Below are positions 15,646-24,900 of a stretch of 27,010 nucleotides of DNA, in pieces. Position numbers and translations under genes: made by a program. How positions within the stretch are numbered: position 1 is the stretch's first letter; every line of letters starts with the position of its first letter. This DNA comes from Prevotellaceae bacterium UBA1075. Its GTDB lineage: Bacteria; Bacteroidota; Bacteroidia; Bacteroidales; Bacteroidaceae. Location of the stretch: assembly GCA_002316015.1 (NCBI GenBank), contig DCCS01000007.1, forward strand, positions 1-27,010. Reading direction: 5' to 3'. The notes beneath the pieces were generated by a model. It was given only the letters and a program-made list of their open reading frames with translations. It was not told the DNA's origin and did not search any database.

Positions 15646-16338
15646 ATGAGAATAGTGGTACTGACAGGGGCTGGCATGAGCGCCGAGAGTGGCATCAGCA
15701 CTTTCCGTGACAGTGGAGGACTATGGGACACCTATAACGTGGAGGATGTGGCCACACCAGAAGGTTGGGCACGCAATCCCAAACTGGTGACAGACTTCTA
15801 CAACACCAGGCGCAAGGAACTGCTTCGGGCAAAGCCGTGCCAGGGACACCTGCTGGTGGCTGAATTGGAGCGCATGGGACACCAGGTGGATGTCATCACA
15901 CAGAACGTGGATGACCTGCACGAGCGGGCGGGAAGCACGCATGTGCTGCACCTGCACGGAGAACTGATGAAGGTGACAAGCAGCCGCAACCCCAATGACC
16001 CGAGCCAAATACGCACACTTACCGCAGACAATGCCGAGGTGCACATGGGCGACCTGGCAGCCGACGGAAGCCAGCTCCGACCATTCATCGTGTGGTTTGG
16101 CGAGCCCGTCCCGCAGATTGAGCCTGCCATTGAGTTGTGCAGGAAAGCCGAGGCCATGATTGTCATAGGCACGAGTCTCAACGTGTATCCTGCCGCCGGA
16201 CTTACCCGTTGCGTCCCACGCGAGGCTCCCATTTACCTCATTGACCCGAAACCCGTGGAATGGAACGCGAGCCGGCCATTTGAGCACTTGCGGATGGGAG
16301 CAAGCGAAGGAATGGCCACACTGGTCAAGAGGTTGTGA
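15646..16338 (+). CDS. cobB: NAD-dependent protein deacylase, class III sirtuin
   Basis: Sirtuins use NAD+ to remove acyl groups from protein lysines. The 230 residues show the full catalytic core: GAGMSAESGISTFR at 8-21 (NAD loop), TQNVDDLHERAG at 85-96, catalytic His104 in LHLHGE, FIVWFGEPVP near 147-156, and GTSLNVYPAAG. Tyr52 and Arg55 in FYNTRR are the residues that let class III sirtuins (E. coli CobB, human SIRT5) take succinyl- and malonyl-lysine, so a desuccinylase role is plausible. The structural zinc site normally made by two CxxC pairs is absent: there is no cysteine between about 110 and 165. Zinc-free sirtuins of this class are known, so activity is still expected. The nucleoside kinase gene follows after 165 nt with no promoter match in the gap. 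Confidence 0.92.
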   Translation: MRIVVLTGAGMSAESGISTFRDSGGLWDTYNVEDVATPEGWARNPKLVTDFYNTRRKELLRAKPCQGHLLVAELERMGHQVDVITQNVDDLHERAGSTHVLHLHGELMKVTSSRNPNDPSQIRTLTADNAEVHMGDLAADGSQLRPFIVWFGEPVPQIEPAIELCRKAEAMIVIGTSLNVYPAAGLTRCVPREAPIYLIDPKPVEWNASRPFEHLRMGASEGMATLVKRL

Positions 16339-16503
16339 GTGGCCGTGTCACCCCTAAAGCCATGCGCCCTTGCGGCACACCGGGAATACCGCCCGGACAA
16401 AGCCGGGCTGCCCCACCGCCATTTCCCTGCCCTGCACATGGCCGCACAATCACGCGGAACCACGCAACCGAACCATCACACATAACCGCACAACTGCAAA
16501 GAC

Positions 16504-18162
16504 ATGACCAATACGCTGACCATCAGATGCAAGAACAATGGCAGTAGGATATCTGTACCCTTCGGGAACTCACTCTACGATGTATATGAGTTGACAGGGC
16601 TGCACATGGAGTTCGGCCCCATCGCCGCCATGGTAAACAACAAGGTGCAAGGGATGAACTATCGCTTCTACAACAACAAGGACGTGGAGTTCCTCTCGCT
16701 GGAGTCCCCCGCCGGCATGTACACCTACACCCGCACGCTCTTCTTCGTGCTGGTCAAGGCCGTTGAAGACCTCTACCCCACCAGCCGCCTCATCATAGGC
16801 GACCCCGTGAGCAGGGGGTTCTACTGCGAATTGCACACAGGAGCCGCCGTGACACCCGGCATGGTGGACTCCATCAAGCGGCGCATGCGGGAGATTATCC
16901 AGGCCGACATGCCCATACACCGCATACAATGCCCCATAGAGGAAGCCATCAGCATGTTCCAGCACAAAGGCATGACCAGCAAGGTGCAACTGCTGGAAAG
17001 CCAAAGCAACCTTTATACCTATTATTATAAGCTTGACCAGACGGTCGATTACTTTTACGGTTGCCTGCTCACACGCACAGGGCTGCTGCACCTGTTTGAC
17101 CTCATGCCCTTCTACGACGGCCTGCTACTGCGCATACCCATGCGTGAGAACCCCTCAGTGCTGGAGCCTCTTACCCCTCAGAACAAAATGCTCGACGTGA
17201 TGCGCGAGCACCGGCACTGGCAGAACATCCTGGGCATACGCACCGTGGGCGAGTTCAACCAGATGGTGCTCAAGGGCGAGGGCACGCAGCTCATCAACGT
17301 GAGCGAGGCCCTGCAGGACAAGAAACTCTCCAACATCGCCGACGAGATAGCGGCGCGCAAGGCCAAGCTGGTGCTCATAGCCGGCCCCAGCAGCAGCGGG
17401 AAGACCACCACGGCCAAGCGGCTTGCCATCCTGCTCATGGCCTGCGGGCTGAGGCCGCACACCCTATCGACCGATGACTATTTTGTCAACCGCGTGGACA
17501 CGCCGCGCGACGAGAACGGGGAGTACGACTTTGAGTGCATCGGGGCGGTTGACACCAAGTTCCTGGGCGAGCAGATGAGCGCGCTCGTGCAAGGCAAGGA
17601 GGTGGAACTGCCACGCTTCGACTTCCCCTCGGGCAAGAGGGTGTTCGAGGGACGGAAGTTGCGCATAGGCGACGAGGACATCATCGTCATGGAGGGACTG
17701 CACGCGCTCAACCCGCTCATATCCGAAATGGTGCCCGATGACAAGAAGTACCGCATCTATGTGTCCGCGCTCACCACCATACAGCTCGATGACCACAACC
17801 ACATCCCCACGCAAGACGTGCGGCTGCTCAGGCGGATACTGCGCGACTACAAGTACCGTGGCTACTCGGCACGCGACACCATACGCCGCCTGCCCAGCGT
17901 GACAGCTGGAGAGGAGAAGTGGATTATGCCGTTCCAGGAACTGGCCGATGCCACCTTCAACAGCGCGCTGCTCTACGAACTGGGAGTGATACGCGCACAG
18001 GTGATGCCCATATTGGAACAGGTGGCCGAACGGGATCCCGAATATGCCGAGGCAAGCCGTCTGCGCCGCTTCCTGAGATACTTCCGCATTGTGCCCGAAG
18101 AGCAGGTGCCTCCCACATCGCTGCTGCGCGAGTTTGCGGGAGGAAGCTCATTCAAGTATTAG
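16504..18162 (+). CDS. Nucleoside (uridine-type) kinase with TGS/ThrRS-like N-terminus
   Basis: The 552-residue protein combines two parts. Residues 1-65 resemble the TGS domain of threonyl-tRNA synthetase (VPFGNSLYDVYE, PIAAMVNNKVQG). Residues about 70-230 resemble its second additional domain (GFYCELHTGAAVTPGMVDSIKRRM). From about 285 there is a P-loop kinase of the uridine/phosphoribulokinase group: Walker A GPSSSGKTT at 294-302, STDDYF near 324, the YDFECIGAVD region near 340, VMEGLHALNP near 400, and QDVRLLRRILRDYKYRG. It probably phosphorylates uridine or a related nucleoside with ATP or GTP in the cytoplasm; the role of the synthetase-like half is unknown. This architecture is widespread in Bacteroidetes and Firmicutes. 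The Fur-like gene follows 53 nt later. Confidence 0.9.
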   Translation: MTNTLTIRCKNNGSRISVPFGNSLYDVYELTGLHMEFGPIAAMVNNKVQGMNYRFYNNKDVEFLSLESPAGMYTYTRTLFFVLVKAVEDLYPTSRLIIGDPVSRGFYCELHTGAAVTPGMVDSIKRRMREIIQADMPIHRIQCPIEEAISMFQHKGMTSKVQLLESQSNLYTYYYKLDQTVDYFYGCLLTRTGLLHLFDLMPFYDGLLLRIPMRENPSVLEPLTPQNKMLDVMREHRHWQNILGIRTVGEFNQMVLKGEGTQLINVSEALQDKKLSNIADEIAARKAKLVLIAGPSSSGKTTTAKRLAILLMACGLRPHTLSTDDYFVNRVDTPRDENGEYDFECIGAVDTKFLGEQMSALVQGKEVELPRFDFPSGKRVFEGRKLRIGDEDIIVMEGLHALNPLISEMVPDDKKYRIYVSALTTIQLDDHNHIPTQDVRLLRRILRDYKYRGYSARDTIRRLPSVTAGEEKWIMPFQELADATFNSALLYELGVIRAQVMPILEQVAERDPEYAEASRLRRFLRYFRIVPEEQVPPTSLLREFAGGSSFKY

Positions 18163-18215
18163 ACCTCATTCCGTGGCAGACAGGTGTCTGCCATCCGCCC
18201 GCCGCAACCACCGCC

Positions 18216-18653
18216 ATGACACAGGAGCCAGAACACAGAATGGAACATCACGGGGTGAAGCCCACCGCCATGAGGTTGCTCGTGTACCACGAGCTGGAGC
18301 GGAGCGCACGCCCGCTCTCGCTCAAGGAACTGGAAGAGCGCATGCCCTCGGCCGAACGAAGCACCATCTTCCGCACACTCTCCGTCTTCCTCAAGCACCA
18401 CCTGATACACGGAATCGAGGACGGAAGCGGAGCACTCCGCTATGAATTGTGCACCTGTGACAGCCACCACACGCACGATGACCAGCACGGGCACTTCTAT
18501 TGTGAGTGCTGCCATCGCACACTCTGCCTGCGCGAAATCCCCGTGCCACAAGTAACGCTGCCCGCTGGTTTCGAATCCACCTCTACAAGCCTTATAATCA
18601 AGGGTGTCTGCTCCGAATGCAGGAGAAAGGCGCACCGCCCTGCCCGCCAGTAA
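18216..18653 (+). CDS. Fur-family metal-responsive transcriptional repressor
   Basis: The ATG at 18216 gives 145 residues, the normal length. An ATG at 18240 is the alternative. The winged-helix domain reads GVKPTAMRLLVYHELERS, LSLKELEERM and SAERSTIFRTLSVFLKHHLI. The dimerisation half carries a His-rich sensor stretch (SHHTHDDQHGHFYC) and two CxxC pairs, Cys96/Cys99 and Cys132/Cys135, that would hold the structural zinc. The pattern does not separate Fur, Zur and PerR. The extra Cys80/Cys82 and Cys98/Cys104 are more cysteines than most members have. It lies 53 nt after the kinase gene on the same strand and is probably co-transcribed with it. Its targets are not visible; the promoter at 18788-18819 is the nearest downstream. 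Confidence 0.92.
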   Translation: MTQEPEHRMEHHGVKPTAMRLLVYHELERSARPLSLKELEERMPSAERSTIFRTLSVFLKHHLIHGIEDGSGALRYELCTCDSHHTHDDQHGHFYCECCHRTLCLREIPVPQVTLPAGFESTSTSLIIKGVCSECRRKAHRPARQ

Positions 18654-18787
18654 GGGAAACACAGGCAGCAGACCGCCCTCCTCCCTTTCTTGCAGGGACT
18701 TTTTCTCCCGCATTTCCACCTTTAGACCCACATACGCTCTGGATTTCCCAGTTTCTTGCTTAAACCCACAAATTAAAGTACATAAAT

Positions 18788-18819
18788 TTTGTCTTTTTAT
18801 GAGAAAAAGTGTAAATTTG
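18788..18819 (+). promoter_or_regulatory. Bacteroidetes-type promoter of the giant surface-protein gene
   Basis: TTTG at 18788-18791, 20 nt, then TAAATTTG at 18812-18819: a full match to the consensus promoter. The start should be near 18825, so the gene has a leader of about 125 nt. That is long for this window and leaves room for RNA-level control, though no convincing folded element was found in it. Confidence 0.75.
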
Positions 18820-18949
18820 TCTTCGGCAAGTCCTTTGTGCGCATGTTTCCGGGATTGCGCATTGGCAGCACTGGCAGGTGCCGACCACAGGCAGACAAAA
18901 GCATAAGTAATTAGAAACCATCATAGTATTAACCCCTAAATTATCCATT

Positions 18950-21900
18950 ATGAGAAAAAGACTCCTTAGTCTGTGCCTCACGGCCGTGCTGACAGTCATG
19001 GGCATCTCCACGTGGGCTCTCGAGAAGAACTCCGAGGGTGCCTACCAGATTGGCTCCGCCGCAGATCTCAAAGCCTTCGCGGAACTCGTGAATGGCGGCG
19101 AGAACCATGCCTGGGGTCAGCTCACAGCTGACATTGACTATGGCACCGAGCAGACGATGATTGGCACTGAGGCCAGCTCCTTCTACGGCACCTTGGACGG
19201 GCAGGGCCACACCATCAAGTACAACTTCTTCCCCGATGTCAACGGCAGCGCGCTTATCCGCAACCTGGAGGCGAGCGGTCTGGTGCAGAACCTGCGCGTT
19301 GTGGCCAAGATTACCACAAGCAAGCAGTATGCAGCCGGTATTGTGGTGTGGAACAGTGGCACCATCCGCAACTGCATCTCCCAGGTGGAGGTCGTTTCGG
19401 GAGTGGCAGGTGACGCTACCCATGGCGGTATCGCGGCGGTGTCCTACCACGGCGCGTTCTACACCAACTGCGTGAGCCACATCACCATCAAGGGCGACAA
19501 GACCGAGAATTGCGGTGGCCTCGTAGGCTGGACTAGTTCACGCAGCAACATACAGAACTGCATTGTGGTCAACAACGAGAGTGAGTTCAAGATCAACGAT
19601 AACAGCAGTGCCTTCGGACGCAACGGCAAATCGCAACTCCTGCCCTTTGACGCGGCCAAGTATGTGGAGTTCCGTTCGGGAGCCAACAACGGGGCTCGCC
19701 AGGGCGGCGCGTGCTACAACAACTTCGCCGTACAGCAGTGGGGCAAGGATGACGGCAAGGTGGCCGACGGCACCATCGTCACCGTCCAGGACCTCACCGA
19801 CGGCAAGGTGTGCTACATGCTCAACCATGACCAGCACGACATCGTGTGGCGCCAGGACATCGGCAAGGACCCGTATCCGCTTCCAGGCATCTTCGGTGAG
19901 GGGCACGCGCAGGTATATGCCTCTGTGCCGACCAACTGCAAGGGACGCTTGGAGGTGGCCGAGGGCGAGACAGAGCCCGAGGTTGAATACACCAACACGC
20001 CCACCAGCGTGACCGCTGAGGAGCACACCTGGGACAATGGCGTGTGCAGCACTTGCGGACTCTTCGACAATGACCACGTGGCCTTCGACCCCGCCGATGG
20101 CTACTACATGGTGAAGACCGCCGAGGACATCAATTGGTGCGAGATCAAGAACCAGGTGTCCAATGGTGGTTGCTTCTCCATCAAACAGATGAACGACATC
20201 GAGATTACTGCCCCCAAAGGCTACGGAATCTTCAACATGAGCAACTGGTTCGAGGGGGACTACAATGGCCAGGGGCACAACCTCACCATCGACATCGACT
20301 TCACCGAGCTCAACAGCCAGTCCTACGCAGCCCTTTTCCCGCAGGCCAGCAACTGCCTGATCGAGAACCTCAACCTGCACGGAACGGTCAAGACCAGTTA
20401 CAACTTCGCCGGCTCCGTGATAGGAAAGACTGTGGGAAGCACCTCCACGCTGCGCAATATCTACAGCGACGTGACCGTGTCCACCACCAAGACCGGCGAT
20501 GCCACCAATGGCGGTATCATTGGCAACGTGGGCATTGACACCAAGATGGAGAACGTCATCTTCGCAGGAAAGGTGGAGGGAGTGGAAGGCACGACCAACA
20601 TGGGCGGCATTGTCGGCTGGGCCGGTGCCCGCGTTATCATGACCAATGTGGCCATGGTGGGCGAGGTGGTCAACGGCACCGATGACACCCACTCGTTTGC
20701 CCGCAACCCCCAGTCCCTGGCTCTCACCAACTGCTACTGCACCAATGACAACGGAGCTCCCAAGCAGGATGGCAACCTTACATATTTTGATGGTGCGGAT
20801 GCCGGGAGCGGCGCCCTGGCCTACGCCCTTAACGGCAACAAGAACGGAAGCGAGACATTCTACCAGACCATCGGCAAGGACATGGTTCCCTACCCATTCG
20901 CGACGGGTGACCACAAGAAAGTATATGCAGTTCCCGCCGAGGGCTACCGCTGCGACGGGAAGCCCATGGGTGATGTGACCTACTCCAACACCGACCAGGG
21001 CGAGATTGTCCTGCCCGAGCACAAGTACAAGGACGGGTTCTGCACCGTGTGCGGCGATGTGGACATCACCTACATAACTCCCGCCGAGGACGGATTCTAC
21101 GACATCGCCACCCCACAGCAGATGCTCTGGTGGGCCCACTACACCGCCAAGAAAAACCTGGGCGCCAAGGGTCGCCTGACCCAGGACATCGACATGCAGG
21201 GCATAGACAACTACCCCATTATCGGCGAGGAGACGGCTCCGTTCTACGGATGCTTCGACGGGCAGTACCACGTCATCAGCAATCTCATAATCAACTACCC
21301 GGACAAGAATGGTGTAGGCTTCATCAGCTACATCAACAGCGTTCCCGCCGATGCCGAGCACAAGGATGCCGACCGCACCGACGAGGAGCATGCCTCATAT
21401 ATCCGCAACCTCACCCTGGACGAGAGCTGCAAGGTGATTGGCCAGGCTTATGTAGGCGGAATCCTGGGCGGCACATCCGCATGGCAGGGACTGGTGAAGG
21501 TGCAGAACTGCGTGGTGCGCTGCGGCGTGTATGCCCTCAACGGAGCTAATGCCGGCGGCATACATGGCGTGTGCATGGGCAGCACCTGTGCCATCGCGGT
21601 GGACAACTGCGGTGTGACCTCCACCATCCGCTGCAAGAAGGAGGGCGGTGTCATCTCCGGCTGGATGGGCAGTTATGGCACACTCACCAACTGCTGGTCC
21701 ATCTCCAACGTATATGAAGAGGGCGACGGTGTCAACATGGATGCCGACCCCGATGCGGCAAAGCGCGTTGACAACTTCGTGCGCTACTCCAGCACCAACA
21801 AGCTCCAGACTGCGAACAACTGGTGGCTCTACAAGCAAGACCAGGTGGTGACCAACACCTTCAAGATGGACATTGTGCCCACTGGCGAACTTGCATGGGT

Positions 21901-24900
21901 ATTGAACAACAAGCAGTTCAAGGAGCCCATATGGTACCAGCGCATAGGCGATGACGAGGTGCCCTTCCTCGACAAGCGCCGCGGTGTGGTGGCCAAGCTC
22001 TACGACAACTACTACAGCATCTACAATGACGAGTCACTCGCCGAGGCCATCGAGGCCGTGAAGCATACCAACGAGGAATACATCGGGTCCATGGCCTACA
22101 AGGGCGTGCGCGAAGAACTGGAGGAGAAGAGCGAGGCCCTTAGCGCGTGTGCCGACTACACCGAGCTGGCCATCGCGATGGACACCCTCAACGTGTACGT
22201 AAATAAGGTAAAGGAAAGCCAGAAAGTCTACAAGGCATACGACGAGAAGTGCAAGGAGGTCATCGCCTACTTGGAGGCCAACCTGGACTTCGAGGGCGAG
22301 GAGCGCGACGCGCTGGAGAACTATCTGACCGAAGAACTGCAGCCCGGTGACGGAAACCCCATCGGCTCTTACCTGTATGTGACAGAGAACTGCGAGGCCG
22401 CCGACTCCCTTGTGGCCAAGGAGACCACACGTGTGGCCGAGTGGCTGAAGGAAGCCATCAACACAGGCTACATGCCCGGATCCGACGTGACCCGCCTGAT
22501 TGCCAACGCCACCTTCAGCGACGGCTTCAAGGGCTGGGAAGGAAAGGTGGGCACCGGCACCAGCGGCAAGGTGACCACCAAGGACGAGAATCCTGCCGAC
22601 ATATATGCCGGCGAGACCTGGAGCGACTCCCTGAACATGCACCAGACACTGAAGAACATGAAGCCCGGACTGTACCTGCTGAGGATGGTCGGTGCTTACC
22701 GTCCGCAGGACTACCGCTACAGCTACAACTATGGAGCCACATTCAGTGCCAACGGCAACACCAACTTCCTGATGACTGTCATCGAGGATCCCGTCATGGT
22801 CAGCGACACCATTGACCTGGTCAACTGTTACCTGCACGGCATCACCAATGACCTGCCCATCTATGCCGATGGCACATCCACCACGGATGACTCTGGCTCC
22901 GAGATTACCGGATATGTGACACAAGGCACACAAGGACTGGCCGTCGCCGGACATTGCGGACGCTACGTCAACTACATAGCGGCCGAAGTGGGCGAGGACG
23001 GTGAACTGAACATCGGCATCAAGAACCCCACGTTCAACTATGACTTTGCCGGTGACTGGGTGGGATTCTCCGACCTTCGCCTCACCTATCTGGGCACTGC
23101 CGACGATGAGACCGCCGCGAAGGTTGACCTGGCACTGCAGAGCCAGTTGGCACGTGCCGCCACCATCATCGACAAATACCTTCCCGTTGACGGCTATGAA
23201 AAGGCCATACATTACGCTCCGGCATATCCCACCTCACTGAAGGCCGAGATTGAGACCGCCAAGGCCGAGGCCGAGGCCGCTGGCACAGTGGAGGAGAAAA
23301 TGGCATGCGTCAGCAAGTTCTCCAGCCTCTTCAGGCAACTCTATGAGGCCAAGATGGCTTACATCTCGTACTACAACACAGCCAGCAGCATCGAGACACT
23401 CGCCAACACGCTCCAAGACAGCATTGGCGAGAACTACGACAAACTGATTGACCTGTGCGGAAACATGCAGGAGAACTACTTCAGCGGCTCTGTGCCGGTG
23501 GAGGAGGCTCTCCATCCCGCCTGCCTGGACAAGGAGCCCCTGGCCAGCCTCATGCCCACGGTGGACGAGAACGGCACCTTCCACATTGCCAACGCCTACC
23601 ACATGATAGCCTTCTCGGCCACCGTGTCGGGCGGAAACACCAGAATCAACGCGGTTCTGGACAATGACATTGACATGGCCGGCTTCCGCTATGCGCCCGC
23701 CGGCGCGGCCAACGAGGGTGTCGCACCTGCCGAATACAAGAGATTCTCTGGCATCTTCGACGGACAACAGCATGCCATCAACAACCTGGCCATCGGCTCA
23801 GAGGACACTCCTTACTCGGCAGAGTGCGCAGCCCTCTTCGCCGACATGCAGAACGCCACGGTGAAGAACCTTGTGGTGAATGGCGTGGCCCACTCAAGCA
23901 ACAAGTACATCGCAGGCATCACAGGCCGCTCCCGAGGCAAGAGCCTGCTGCAGAACTGCACGGTTGACTTCGTACAGAACTCCCAGGTAAGCGGTGACGC
24001 CACCAACGGCGGACTCATCGCCGTGGCCGAGAATGACGGCACGGTCATCGAGAACTGCTATGTGCACGCGGTGTTCAACGGCAGCCTGGCAACCTCCTGC
24101 GGAGGTGTCATCGGTTGGTCAAACGGCAAGAGTGAGGTCAAGAATACCCTGGCCATCAACGAGGTGAACCTCGCCGAAGGTCTCAGCGGATGCAACTCCA
24201 TCAGCCGCAACGATGCCAAATGCACGGCGACCAACACCTACTTCACCACGGCGATGAACGGCACGAGCATCGGAACGCAGACTAACTTTGAGGCACTGGC
24301 CAAGGGTGAGATCACCTGGAAACTCAACGGCTCGCAGGGCGATGAGGTGGCATGGTACCAGACCATAGGCACCGACACCATCCCCCATCTGTACGCCGGA
24401 GACAAGGTGTGGTACTCCGGAGGCGAGTATGTCAACGAGAAGCCCATCGTGGAACTCAACGCATTCGCCTACGACATCACCGCCAGAACCGCCGAGGACG
24501 AGGTGAACGTGTGGTACACCCTGAACGCTCCCGCACAGGCCGTGGACGTGGTGTTCTACAACGGCGACACCCAGGTGGCCACCATCCCGGCCGACGGGCT
24601 CGGCAAGGGCAGGCACCAAGTGACAGTGGCCAACAGCGAACTGGGCGAGAAGGGAACCACCCTGCGCTATGAGGTGAAGGTGACCGGCCTGGGCACCAAG
24701 GACGCGACCCAGATTGGCGAGAGCTACAAGGTGTGGAGCCCCTACGGACTGGCCTGCAACAACGCTCCCGCAAGCCCGGGCTTCGGACAGACCTACCTGA
24801 TAGAGACCACCCCCGATGTCCAGGACGGCTACCTGGCCGGCGGAAAGCTCTACACGGGCTACATCTCCGACAAGAACCACTCTGCGCTCTATGCCTTTGA

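Noticed and set aside
16391..16408. Small hairpin GCCCGG-ACAAAG-CCGGGC between the sirtuin and kinase genes
   Set aside because: A 6-bp stem with no U-run is too weak to call a terminator in GC-rich DNA.
18799..18906. 35-codon open frame before the giant gene, with a start like that gene's own
   Set aside because: The -7 box of the best promoter lies inside it, so transcripts from that promoter would begin after its ATG.
19538..21391. 617-codon open frame on the - strand inside the giant gene
   Set aside because: It lies antisense to a gene with firm domain evidence, has repetitive Val/Gly/His content, and lacks a promoter match.
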